DNA of 21,436 nt from Perkinsus chesapeaki (Eukaryota > Perkinsozoa > Perkinsida > Perkinsidae), in contig JAAPAO010000594.1 of the NCBI GenBank assembly GCA_013115145.1, positions 1 to 21,436 of the forward strand. The letters are read 5' to 3'. Made by a program: the position numbers and the translations under genes. The notes below the pieces were generated by a model. The model did not search any database. It was not told the origin of the DNA and saw only the letters and a program-made list of their open reading frames with translations. Positions 1-19,465 of the stretch are shown piece by piece. Numbering within the stretch: position 1 is the first letter of the stretch; each line of letters opens with the position of its first letter.

Positions 1-106
1 ACTTGTTGGATGAATACGTCACTGGTGACGCGGCTACGTCACCAGGCGTGACGTGGTGAGGTCACGTCTACTCTGCCAATGGAGGGTCTCCGTGGGAGAC
101 GGTCAC
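1..106 (+). repeat. Left terminal inverted repeat
   Basis: Positions 1-106 match the reverse complement of 21331-21436 with a single mismatch at 74 (T here, A in the right copy read inward); similarity stops abruptly at 106. It contains the palindromes CGTCAC-TG-GTGACG (17-30), GGTGACG/CGTCACC (24-43), CGTGAC/GTCACG (47-66) and GTCTCC/GGAGAC (86-100), plus a GCCAAT box at 75-80. The clustered TGACG/CGTCA units could be binding sites for a DNA-binding protein such as a transposase; that function is inferred. Confidence 0.95.
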
Positions 107-542
107 TGATTGCGTCTCACTGTCGACTGGGTTCTTTATCAGACCAGCGATGATGGCGGACCCGTCCCAACGACTTAACTGTGTAATTTAAGGTACCACG
201 ATGCAATGAACTTGGCAACTATTCCCTGCCAATAAACGATAGATATCGGGGCCTAGATGTAAAATGTTAAGAGGCATGCAAGGTTACTCCCTCCCAGTCA
301 CTTGTGGCGCAGTCCGCCATGACGCTTCACGCGAAGTCAGCGCGCCGAGCATTCAGATGGCGCGGGCATCGTGACGTAATCCTCAGACTGGGAGCTATTC
401 CTGGCTGTAAACGTCAAATGTCCACTCCGGTTATTTCAAGTATTTCGATTCTCTGAGATATTCGTCTTGGTGATGGGCAATCTCAAAAAGTCTGACTCGA
501 TGATAGCTTGCGCGCTCATCAATTGAGGGTAACTTGCTTTGT
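107..542. other. Left subterminal region without a gene
   Basis: Unique sequence between the left TIR and the 3' end of gene X. I see no convincing coding exon, RNA gene or repeat. A single GTGACG unit, resembling those of the TIR, recurs at 371-376. The reading frame open on the minus strand over 436-542 is the unspliced continuation of gene X and is not needed by the spliced model. Confidence 0.5.
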
Positions 543-1015
543 TCAAAACTGTGTTATATATCTCCTCAACTCGACTGAGTATTGTATCATATCTCGCGGT
601 GCATGAATGTATCCACTCTAAGCAGGCTCCCGTCAATTTCAGCGGGTGAATTATCTCCATTACCGGGTTTCCTTCATCATTTCCAGGATTCAATGTTCTC
701 ACTCTGGGCCTGGCTCTGGGAGATGGTATGCGCAGTGCGCTTGAAAAAGTGTCTCGGACTAGACGGCTGGCCACCCTTGGAGCACTGTCGTTAGTGCCTC
801 GGTGCCAGGGTCGTAGCTTGCGCACACTGTCGTCTGCTTCACGCAGTTTCTCTTTCTTTTTACCAAGAGTGTGGTTGGGCCTGGCAGGCTGCCAGTGGCA
901 GCTCAGCAGCTCTAGCCGTGAGAACTAGCTGATCCCTTTGGACATCGCTTCAGCTTCTCACGTTGCAACAGCGGACCTGCTTAGTCTTCGGGCTCCCGTT
1001 CATTTCATGTCTCAT
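543..1015 (-). CDS. Gene X: unrecognised basic protein, three exons (129 aa model)
   Basis: Spliced model: exons 962-1015, 664-924 and 543-617. The 46-nt intron 618-663 has GT-AG ends and the size of the confirmed introns in neighbouring genes. Using it replaces a long open frame by a short, well-behaved C-terminus (SGYIHAPRDM..., ending YITQF and TGA). The first intron (925-961, 37 nt) is less certain; the acceptor could instead be at 889. The protein is rich in Arg, Lys and Pro in its middle (GKKKEKLREADDSVRKLRPW, then RIPSPRARPRVR), as seen in nuclear or nucleic-acid-binding proteins, but I recognise no domain. It lies 187 bp downstream of the WIPI stop on the same strand and is the gene nearest the left TIR. 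It could be a lineage-specific protein or an inexact model; the 3' half is the better supported part. Confidence 0.4.
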
Positions 1016-1202
1016 GACTACGATAACGCTAGCTGGCAGCTTGTACCAGCACGGCACCGTCGAGCTCCCTCGAATCTCGCCCAATCAGCGGTTTTATCAT
1101 GTAGCACTGTTGTTTAACAGGACTGTTGCTTACAACTCGTGCAAAACACTGCGCAACTTCGTAGTGATAGAAAATAATATCTCATCATACTCTCACAAAT
1201 TG

Positions 1203-3515
1203 CTATGTCAAATGTGCCGAAGATGCAGCTGGTAAGCTATCCACGGATCGCAGGTCGCCGATCATTCTATGTCTTTCCGAGGCCCCATCAAACCGGCCAG
1301 TATCAACGCGAACCATTTCACCTGTGAAGAAGAACTTCAGTATTTCAAATGATATACACCACCTACCACCGAACACTGGATCAAATTTAGCTTTGAAGTA
1401 GCTGCCGTCAGCACACATGATAATGACGGTGTTCGTAGTGCTCCCAAAGCATGCAATGCAACGATAATCAGGCACCCGGAATTGAGCAAAGCTCCATTCT
1501 GAACCGAAATAGCCGCCGAAGAATCTGTGAACAAAATGCTACTAAATTGAAGGCCGGCCCACATACCTCAACTTGCTTCGTGCATTTCCACCAGAGCCTC
1601 GGGAATCTCTGCCGCTAGCTGATGAAGGGCGTACAGCAAACACGTGTACAGTTCCCTAGATCCGACATTCCCATTGAACGTTCTTATGCAGGTCACCTTA
1701 TCGCTCGAGACTACTATCCATCGACTAGTAGAATGAAACACTATGGAGCATATATCAGCTCTGTCGACTCCTCGACGAAGCTCTTGGAGAAGGTATCCTG
1801 TTTCGGTATCATGAATTCTTATCAGCGTTCCCTGGGAAACAATCGTCGCCATTCAAACCGACTCTCATGATCACTTTGTCACTAGCAGTAGCCAGTAGTG
1901 TGCCCGAGTTGTTCAGGGCCAGTTGGCTGATGCTAGAATCGTGTGCCAAGATCACAGAGGATGTAGATGGCCCCCGACTTTCAGCGGGCAAAGGCGTTGC
2001 ATATACGCTTACACGGACACGTCCTGAACTCCATAATCGCTTGCGCATGCGTGCAAATCTCCTCCTTCCCACCTTTCTGCTGCTGATTGGCCACAGTGGC
2101 CAACACGGCTCGATCCTCCCCCTGGCTGAGCGCTATAATGCCTCGAGGGTTATGAGCCGTAGCAAGGCTATCGACCAAAGTAAGGTCCGAGAACCGGTAC
2201 ACATATACCTGAGTTCAGAGCCTGGAAATGCCACAGGGCGAATCGCTTGACTTTGGCATCGATCGCAACAACTATCATATCGCGCCTCAGGCGGACAGCT
2301 CTGACTGTCGTGCGGAATGACAGCTCGGCGAGCGGGCGGGGGTGCCGATCATCCTGAGAAAGAATCCCCATTGAGGCGAATAGGGAGTCTTGCTCATTAG
2401 GAAATAACCATAACAAAAAAGCGCATGAAAAACCGACAAGTGCCGCGATTAAGTGATCTATCTATGGAGACTTCGGATGCAGAAGATGTACTGAAAATAC
2501 ACTGGCGACCACCGGGCCAGTTATGATGTCATCCTCCTCTGGATTAACAGCAACTCCTTTGGATTATCAACTACGGCAACCCTACTGTGTTAGCGTGTGG
2601 CAAGGGGGTTCATCATTTCAAAGGAAGGTGAGCGGTATTATGAGATTCTTGAGAGGAAGCTGGACGCTACACCCCATGCTGTTTACCCATAGGATAACTT
2701 TATGTGGAGCGAATCTTGGATTTCGCCCGCCACCTGAGATGTCAACTTCGATCAGATATTCTCGGTAATGCTCACCAACTAGTGCTAGTATGTTGCACCG
2801 ATAAAGCATCTCGACGATACCGACACCTCCACTAGCTGCCGCTACTTGGGCTCTCTTCGAAGAGGAACTGCCGCCGCTGACGGGCTCTTCAGGCCCAGAG
2901 GGCGCCTCCTCCGGCACTTGAGGTATATCTCGGAAGCGCCGACTGAAAGCTGGCTTGAAGGGGTCCGTACTGTAGACCCTGAAACCCTCTTCTGTACCTG
3001 AAATGACCAGAGCTAGAAGCTCCCTGATTAACGAAGCCGTGGAAGAACGCCAGATTTCTGGAACCACTGGAGTCAGAATGTACTCCCTTCGCTCTAGAAG
3101 CTCATTTTCGGGCGAATTTTCAACTGCACTTTCTCCACATTAACGACACTCCTCGGTCCCCGAGTAGCACACCGTTCTGTAAGCTTGCATCACTCTCCGC
3201 TCTGAATCATGTGAGCTATCTTGATCAGGCATGAGCTGCTATTGCCTTACGTCGTGAGGTTATACGAGATTACAACAACGTTCGCAGCCTTAACGGACAC
3301 TCTTCGGAGTAAAATCGGGTCAGTCGGAGCACGATTTGCAATTTCTTTCGGGTAACCAGAGCGATAAAAAGTACATTTTTCACCGGAAGGTCTTTCAACC
3401 GAATTAATGAGAATACTCAACTAAAAACGTCTGACTTACCAACGACGAAGCAGGTCTGGTCCTGGTTGATGGTGAGGTATAGGAGATCATTCAGGTGACT
3501 CGAGGACAAATCCAT
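1203..3515 (-). CDS. PROPPIN / WIPI (Atg18-WDR45 family) WD-repeat protein
   Basis: A seven-bladed beta-propeller phosphoinositide-binding protein of autophagy. The family binds PI3P and PI(3,5)P2 on forming autophagosomes and endosomes. Ten exons: 3440-3515, 2776-2997, 2687-2733, 2252-2353, 2073-2208, 1875-2023, 1697-1831, 1567-1655, 1367-1524, 1203-1321; the total is 1233 nt, giving 410 aa and a TAG stop. Seen directly: the N-terminal strand INQDQTCFVVGTEEGFRVY, the block GGGRNPRFAPHKVILW, and the family lipid-binding motif as LRRG at residues 262-265 (within LLQELRRGVDRADI), followed by the SSDKGTVHVF strand. Blade organisation matches WIPI3/WIPI4 (WDR45B/WDR45) more than WIPI1/2. Oddity: a low-complexity insert at residues 48-82, rich in Pro, Glu and Ser, between the first blades. 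Seven introns are 41-49 nt; intron 1 (2998-3439) and intron 3 (2354-2686) are long. The start was chosen as the only ATG in frame with exon 1. The stop of ING lies 92 bp upstream. Confidence 0.95.
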
Positions 3516-3519
3516 TAGT

Positions 3520-3585
3520 GAGTAGAGCAGACAACAACAAGAGCTGGAAAGCCGAAGATCCATGGTTCGATTCCCACCGAAAAAA
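3520..3585 (+). pseudogene. Decayed tRNA-like sequence upstream of WIPI
   Basis: On the plus strand GTAGAGCA resembles the 3' half of a tRNA D-arm. Box B GGTTCGATTCC follows at 3564-3574 and then CACC. The T-stem no longer pairs and no anticodon stem forms, so this is at best a tRNA relic or part of a tRNA-derived repeat. It sits in the 92-bp gap between the ING stop and the WIPI start, antisense to both, where it could influence the WIPI promoter. Confidence 0.35.
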
Positions 3586-3607
3586 CCAACACACGTATCG
3601 GTAAATA

Positions 3608-6600
3608 TCAGCCTCGTCTACGTTTTTTCTCAGTGCTGCTCTGCCGTCGAATCTGTCTCTCCACGCAGCTAGGGCATATCCACGTGCCTGAACAAATAGA
3701 GCAAGAAATGGTGACCCTCTGAGGGAGAGAACCCGCATAAAAAAGACTATATTAACAAAGGGAAAACTCTTAGGAAAACGCATTCCCTCACTGCTAGAAA
3801 CCACACATAGTAAAAATATTTTTTCAGTATTTCGCGCAGCGCCATGCAGTATGATTCCGTTCAGCGTGCGAAAATTACACAACATAATTTGATAACCAAG
3901 AATCTTCATTTTCCTGTCCGCCAAGAACGCCTCAACTTACTGAAGTGAGCTCTCCTCGCATCTGCCTCGTTCTCCGGTGGCGGAAGTCCGTATCCTCGTC
4001 GAGCGATATAGTCCTTCGCACATCTACTTGAGAAATGCACGAGTCCGCTGTGTAGGAGGCCTACTTCGGATGCCACCATTGAACCTTGCACTTATCCCCT
4101 CTATCACAGCCGACCATATACGAGCCGTCATCCGGCTTCTTACAGACGCACCATAACTAAGAGGCAATCAGAGCGATAGTGCTATTTTGCTTATCAGTGC
4201 TAGGATGTATAATAAAGCGTCTCAAGTAGGAAAGGTGAGCGCGAGAATGAACGCAATCTTCAACAGAAATTCGGCAACCATATGCAGGCGGCGGCCACGG
4301 TAATATATTCTCACCTCGATCGCCGGATCTGGACTTCCAGCCGTTTCGGTGTCGTTGATGGAGTCCGTGCCCTACAGTGAGGAATGCATGCCAGCAGTTA
4401 TCACCACCTCAGGGAGACTCACTGCTTCACTCTTCGGATCGGTCGGGGATGAGGCCGCCGATGACGACGCCAATTTGACCTTCTTTGCAGCCGAAATCAA
4501 TGGAGTCTCCTGAGCAATATTCATTTGCCGCATCCAAGGGACAGCTCAAGTTCTACAAAGAGATGTATTTCTGTTCAGATGTATACCTCTATCCAATTAC
4601 CCTTGCCAAGAGATCACAAGCGGTCAGGGACCGAGTACACTAAATATTGCTCCGGCTTGCCGAGTTCAGAAATGCCCGGAGCTCACTCCCAGCGCTCACC
4701 ATGCGCGTGATTTTCAGTACTGTCTCGAGATAGCCGATTAGGCTTATGTCAGCTGCCTCCCTTTGTCCTAAATACACTTCTCACCAAAATACACTTTTTG
4801 GTGCTGGGAAATTTCCGATAAATTTTAAAAAGGATTTTTTGGCCCTCGCCAACGTGTGTAGGTTCCTGAAGGCAAGAGTAGAGGAAGTCGATTTCCAGTC
4901 AGCACTAGCATCCCCATCGGGCCCCTTACATCTTCGATTTCACTAGTATTAGCCTCCTTCTGCTGGGCTGCTATCTGAAACGAACCGCATCTCCGAAGCG
5001 AAAGGTCCCCGGTTCGAATCCCACGGAAGGCTACCTCATCTTCCTCTATTGCAGCCGCAGTTGCCACTACCTCAGCGACCGACCGGAGCTCCATCTTGTC
5101 CTGAAATTTCATTACACCTTCCGAAGGCGACTTATCGCGGACATCTCACACACGTACGCGAATGACAGAGCGTCGGACTTCTCCGTGGTGAAAATCTAAT
5201 ATACTGCCTGCCGGCGCATTAGTATAGAGTAATCAGATTTAAAATGGGATAATTGACAAATGTTGACGTATTATCTCACTCAATGTCTCGTAGCAGATAT
5301 TATACAACTAAATAGCCGTGTGCTTGCTTTACGTAAATACCCTCTGCGAGGTTCGAACCCGCGACCTTCCGCTTTAAAACCGTATATCTTACCTCCTCAA
5401 CTGTGACAAGTATTTTCTGGACGACCGCCAAAACTTCCTTCCGAAGGGACAACAGCTCGTCTTCTCCAGCCTCGATCTTTAGCAGTAACTCCGTAGCTTC
5501 GGCCTTCAATTTGTTGCTTCTCGCCGCACCAATTTCAAGATACCTGAATTATCACCCGGCAAGCTATACACCTACATTTTCTGATCAGTGTGGGAAAATG
5601 TGCACGTGGCTTGCTACATCAATAGTCGAGCTTAAGAAAAATTTGAGGAAAATATGGAAAATACCGAACAGCCAAGAACGCACTTTTCGCCCATAAGTCC
5701 CGTATAAAATGGTGAGTAAATCCGGCAAGGTCCTCACCGGTTGAGGAGGAAGAAGCCGACAGATATTCCCACACTGTTCCTGAGCAACCAAGAACGTTCT
5801 CAATATTTTTTCAATGTAATATTAATATTTATTTTATTATTCCTGTCACTTTCCTTAAATTCTCCTGCAGCAACCAGCCAGGAGCGGTATCATTTCAAAA
5901 GGACCGTACTTTGTTGTCCGTTGCCAACAACGAGAGTCATAATAACCACTCCTCCTCCGATTACCTTCTATTAGCGTCATCCAGCTCAGCTTCCACTACA
6001 TCCCCCCGATGAGATAGGAAGTGTATTAAATCGAGCTCCCGCCGTATGATAGGACCGCTCACATACGTTAGATACCTGATACACTTGATCGGTCGTGAAA
6101 TTTTTTTTGAAAATACCATTGATGCTTTTCTACCCAATACCACATCTAGATTTGAAGCTCAACCCAGGATATGCGAACATTTTCGGCCGTTTTTAGCCTC
6201 GTACGAACACATAAGTTAGCGGAATATCCACTCCGAAAGTGCGTTACTTTAGTTTTATATGTTGGCGAGTAACCGGCACAAAGCATGGCATAGTTTAGTG
6301 ATCCACCAGACAGGCCAACTTGCTGCGACACAGAATTCGTTCAACGAAAAATGTGAAATCTGAGAAGCTCAGCCGTTGCAGAAAACTCTTTGATCTAGAT
6401 TTAACCGGTATCCGCCCCCAGGACCCCAAGACCCCGCAGTTCCAAGAGAAGGGGAGATCACAGCTATGCGGGAGGGATTTGCTCAAATTGCTATTTATCG
6501 GCAGCATCGTTGTCAATCAGTAAAGTGTTCGTATACCGTCCGAAAGAACCGCTGAAGTCGGGATCCAGTGATGCCCGAGCAACCTTAACTTTTCGGTGGT

Positions 6601-7205
6601 GACTCCAGCAATTCAGTCGCACCGAACCGGGCAGTTTCAAAGTAGCTTTCACTAATTTAGACAGCGAGAGACTGTCAGCGTTACTCGGAATAAACCTCAA
6701 AGTCTCCTACTGTCTGAATAACTCGTACTATAGCTCCGCTGGAGCTTCCAGCAATATCTCTTACCGATCACGGAAAGGACTTTTGCTGGCAGGTTTCCTG
6801 GTGGAAGACTTAACGCCCACCAGAATCATTTAGTGTTCCTTTACCACTCTTCTCTCAATAATTTCACGCACAATTAGCGGTATCAATTTCAGAAAAATAA
6901 CACCTAGTCGATTGGAGGAATAGCAATCCCGACTCTGAATCAGCGGTGCCTGTCCCATAGTGAGGCATACTTCTTCACAGCGTGATATTCCGGCCCGGGA
7001 ATTTGACAACCGCAGTAGCCGGGAGCAGACACTCCAACAGTGATATAAACCGCTACTTTATATTTGGATAATATTCCTCACTTAATACGTTATGACATAT
7101 TGAGAGCAATAAATTCACCTTTTCCCACCCCTACTACTCGCTGAGCCCATCCATAGCCAACTGTGCGTTCATCGCCGGCGCCGCACTGTCTGATGATGCC
7201 GTCAT
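3608..7205 (-). CDS. ING-family protein: N-terminal helical domain plus C-terminal PHD finger
   Basis: A chromatin reader of the inhibitor-of-growth type; in known members the PHD finger binds trimethylated H3K4 and the coiled N-terminus recruits histone acetyltransferase or deacetylase complexes. Ten exons: 7138-7205, 5965-6075, 5393-5543, 5035-5100, 4930-4974, 4423-4509, 4315-4371, 4065-4156, 3941-4023, 3608-3687; 840 nt, 279 aa, TGA stop. N-terminal pattern LSEYLTYVSGPIIRRELDLI, then a Leu/Lys/Glu-rich coiled region, an acidic and Ser-rich linker with KKVK, and a PHD of C4HC3 form: C198, C200, C212, C218, H224, C227, C258, C261 (WCVC... WWHPKC... WICPSC). The tail is basic (KKRRRG), as in ING proteins with a phosphoinositide-binding tail. 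Exon 1 begins 114 bp after the NSF stop and joins exon 2 in phase. A start at the ATG at 6119 is possible but loses the family N-terminus. Two introns contain tRNA-derived sequence. Confidence 0.88.
4975..5034 (+). pseudogene. 60-nt ING intron made largely of an antisense tRNA 3' half
   Basis: ING intron 4 is only 60 nt. On the plus strand most of it reads as the 3' half of a tRNA, with box B GGTTCGAATCC at 5011-5021 and a tail GGAAGGCTA that can pair with TAGCCT in the neighbouring exon. The T-stem retains only its two inner pairs, so a working tRNA is unlikely. GT and AG at the ends on the minus strand keep it spliceable, and the protein frame across it is intact. Confidence 0.5.
5336..5386 (-). 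pseudogene. tRNA-Val-like fragment at the 5' end of ING intron 3
   Basis: Starting a few bases inside the 5' splice site, the minus strand carries a variable loop and complete T-arm (5346-5362, GCGGG-TTCGAAC-CTCGC with one wobble pair) preceded by GCGGAAGGTC. The same stretch in the intact tRNA-Val at 9094-9166 reads GCAGAAGGTC followed by GCGGG-TTCGATC-CCCGC, so the two look related. The anticodon stem is broken and no 5' acceptor partner is found. I call it a truncated tRNA-derived sequence in the same orientation as the gene. Confidence 0.6.
6076..7137. other. ING intron 1 (1062 nt)
   Basis: The longest intron of the gene separates a 68-nt first exon from the rest. It has GT-AG ends and the phases of both exons agree. 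A 69-codon minus-strand open frame ending with TAG near 6491 lies within it but joins neither exon in phase. Apart from a T8/A8 run near 6101 I see no RNA gene or clear repeat. Long first introns often hold regulatory sites, but none can be pointed to here. Confidence 0.6.
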
Positions 7206-7319
7206 TTAAACGAAAATAAATTGCCATTAAATTGCTTCCTGTCCCCCCTCAGAAAATTCACACTATTCAACACTACTAAGCTGAGATTAGAAATCTGCGC
7301 AAGAGTGCACGTCAGTTCT

Positions 7320-16942
<9,623 letters not shown>

Positions 16943-18185
16943 TACGAAAAATACAACTTAAACTGAATAAATCTGTCGAATCAACAAACCGGAATGTCGG
17001 AATATCGTAAACTGAATCGTCCTAGGAAATAAACTCTTGGGCGAAAGATTCAATTTGAAATTCGCTTCCTCCTCCTCACCAACACACATGCGCTGTGGAG
17101 ATGCAGTGCTGTTTCGTGGTGATATTACATATACTATATAATAATATTTATATACTATCGTCATTTTATAACAAAAAGGATATGTTTCAATGAATCATAA
17201 TAATTACTGCAAGATAATACCGGGTTGAGTGATTCACGTCTTCTTCAGACCATCATTCTACCTAATTTCGAAACTCGAGGGTGAGGGAGATCAGACAAGA
17301 GTTCGTAAACAACTTCAAAGTGTGCCCGGGTTTTCGCATAATGTAAGCATTTCCCTAGCGAATACGATGTTCGGAAACCTCTATCGTCACAAGTATGTGA
17401 ACTAAAGCAAAGCTCCAGTCAGAGCAGTGGATAGAATCCCGTGTAATCGATTAGCTTCTTTTGGGAGGACCTTGATGGTCACGTGTTCAGTACATGAGAC
17501 TCAGTTGTTATCTTTAAGATATTAATTGTACCTCACACGTTTTCAATCTCAGTGTTCACTAAATAATCATCGCGCGTCCAATTAGAGTAGGCTGACTAGT
17601 CATAAGTCTTATCATCGCACCTGCGCACTTGATCCTTCCTACAATGCCTCAGCACTGCTCCCCTATCCCCATGAGTCCGCAGCTAGCTCCGTTGCCTCTG
17701 TTATACAGGGTGTCCCCCAAAATTGTTCTTTTTTGAATAACTTTCTCAGGAATTCGAATATTTTGGCGACACGCGCGGCATTCGAAAGCGTGCGGCAATC
17801 TTACTATTTCCTGGTAGCTCCACCATTTGAGATCGAGACACAGGAAAATAATTTCAGTTGAAATCGAATGATAAACTTCAGACAAACGAATACCTAGACC
17901 TCTCGATGAAGCTTTCATATTCGTTTTTTATTAGTTATATTATATCCAGCTCGACATCTCTATCATCCCTAGGCAGCCACCAAGGTAGCAATAATATTGA
18001 CGTATTGACTTTGCACACAAGAACGGTCCGGAAAGTCCTCAAGAAAGAGTCGCATTAGAGATTGTTGCCGGAGGGGGGATGGAGATAGATTAGAATGGCG
18101 TGCGCTATTACAACGCTACGTTGCACTACGCGGGCAGGCCGCTGACTACTTTACTACGCAATAGCAATCATTGATTACCCTACGG
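16943..18185. promoter_or_regulatory. Divergent intergenic region between NSF and Alba
   Basis: 1243 bp with no convincing exon. It must hold the promoters of both NSF (leftward) and Alba (rightward). An AT-rich, partly palindromic stretch rich in TATA lies at about 17127-17170, and a mariner-like end starts at 17703. No core promoter element can be assigned with certainty. Confidence 0.5.
17703..17860 (+). mobile_element. One end of a mariner-like element
   Basis: After TTA the plus strand reads TACAGGGTGTCCCCCAAAAT, then a run of T, TTGAATAACTTTCTCAGG and a GC-rich stretch with CGACACGCGCGGCATTCG. ACAGGGTGTCCC next to TA is a familiar terminus of mariner-type elements. No matching opposite end or transposase frame was found, so this is a solitary or truncated end; its inner limit is approximate. 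Confidence 0.5.
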
Positions 18186-19170
18186 ATGGCAGCTGCCACA
18201 GAGGTTAAATACAAGCGTGTGGCTAAGCCTGCTGATGAGAATAAGAAACCAGTAAGACGGGTTATAGGACCTCATACGGATTGTGCAATCTGTCCCCTTG
18301 CACAACGCATCTCGGTCACTATACTGAAGTATGATTTTAGAGCTTAAATTTAAACGACTTGTCGGCAGATCGATGGTTCCTAGAACCGCTTCCAAGATTC
18401 AAAATAGGTTAACTCGATGACCCCTTTCTCAGGCCGCCAATAACGAGATCCGTATAACTTCTATTGGACGTGTTAACAACTTTGTTGATGAAGGCATCTC
18501 CATCTTCACCGGTTCCGATGGCAAGACGCAAAGCAATACTGTGAAGGTGCTTGCTAGAGGTGAGCCTTGAACCCCCCCCCTCAATTCCTCCTAATAGATC
18601 AGCGGGTGCTTTAGAGTTGGCTGCAGGTGCGTCGCTCTCCAAAGCAGTGATAGTGTCGGAAATCCTGACACGTAGAGTTCCTGGGATAAAAAAGAAAGTA
18701 CCTAGAGTATTCTCTTTTCAATGGTCAAGGTTTTCCAGGTCGACCTAGGCTCAAATGATGTCGAAGAGGAGTTCGAGCCAGTTAATGCCGACTCTCAAGC
18801 TGATCACGTGCGTAGTTTAACTGGCCGTCTCTTGCCCGCATTCCTCCTTATGACAGATAAGTCGCGCACGAATCGTTCCCTCACTGGAGGTCACCCTCAC
18901 AGTCTCGAAGCCGGTTACATCCGAAAGCATCAAGGCAGATTCTTTCGTCGAGTAATCCTCTGACGATTCCAATTCTCATACCGCTCCTTCCTTCAGACGG
19001 CCAAATTTGGTTGGTGACTCTCCTCGTCGTGGGGGCGGTAGAAGGCCCAGGGGCAGGAGACCCGGTAGCGGCGCGGCTAAAGGAGCAGGAAACAAAGGTG
19101 AGCACCAACTTCTTGAGCGTTTCTGATTTTATATCGTCCAGATGATACAGCTGAGAAGAAGGCAGACTAG
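18186..19170 (+). CDS. Alba-domain DNA/RNA-binding protein with RGG-like tail
   Basis: The Alba superfamily binds nucleic acid as dimers; in protists and plants, members bind RNA and regulate translation or telomeric chromatin. Seven exons: 18186-18251, 18433-18559, 18603-18697, 18739-18807, 18890-18951, 18997-19097, 19142-19170; 549 nt, 182 aa, TAG stop. After a 22-residue Lys-rich leader the Alba fold runs from about residue 23 to 130: NNEIRITSIGRVNNFVDEGI, then GASLSKAVIVSEILTRRVPG, the LGSNDVEEEFEP loop, and the last strand DHVTLTVSK. The C-terminus is basic and glycine-rich (PRRGGGRRPRGRRPGSG), like RGG boxes of protist Alba proteins. Introns 2, 3, 5 and 6 are 41-45 nt; introns 1 and 4 are 181 and 82 nt. 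The acceptor at 18738 was preferred to 18729 because it gives a 41-nt intron and exact family spacing. Confidence 0.9.
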
Positions 19171-19465
19171 GCCTAATGATACCGCTCTCTGCTTCATCAG
19201 CTCTTATATGTTGATATTACAGTATGCAGTTTTCTTGGTTGTCGTATTGTACGACACAGACTTACCAAGAAGGCATCGCGTGTTAGCAGAAGTGTTTACA
19301 CATCCCTGGCTTCATTCTTAGCAGCCTGCGTAGGACCGTATCTTTGTTCAGTGACACTACGCCGTGCAACGCAGGATTTCAGTTGTTACACGTGCCGTTT
19401 CTTCCTGTGCTTCGTTCTTCAGTGCCGTTATTCGGCTTTTGCACAGCAAGAAAAGTATCACCTCA
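19171..19465. other. Spacer between Alba and gene Y
   Basis: 295 bp that should hold the Alba 3' end signal and the gene Y promoter. No open frame with coding character, tRNA or repeat is evident. Confidence 0.45.

Noticed and set aside
80-160. Short ATG frame starting in the TIR (MEGLRGRRS), present in both copies
   Set aside because: It is explained by the TIR being duplicated. The frames diverge and stop soon after the TIR edge, and the region overlaps a GTCTCC/GGAGAC palindrome, so coding is unlikely.
3487-3924. 145-codon minus-strand open frame
   Set aside because: It runs through the last ING intron, the ING terminal exon in another frame, the tRNA relic and the WIPI start; the spliced genes explain the sequence.
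5310-5410. Complete tRNA extending into the ING exon next to intron 3
   Set aside because: A box-A-like GTTGAGGAGG and some terminal pairing exist, but the anticodon stem and the acceptor partner of AGAGGGT are missing.
5965-6119. ING start at the ATG at 6119
   Set aside because: It gives an odd leader read through a T-rich acceptor tract. Splicing from 7138-7205 is in phase and supplies the family-like LSEYL start.
6491-6700. 69-codon minus-strand open frame in ING intron 1
   Set aside because: It looks protein-like but ends in a stop, joins neither ING exon in phase, and the exon 1 to exon 2 splice without it restores the ING N-terminus.
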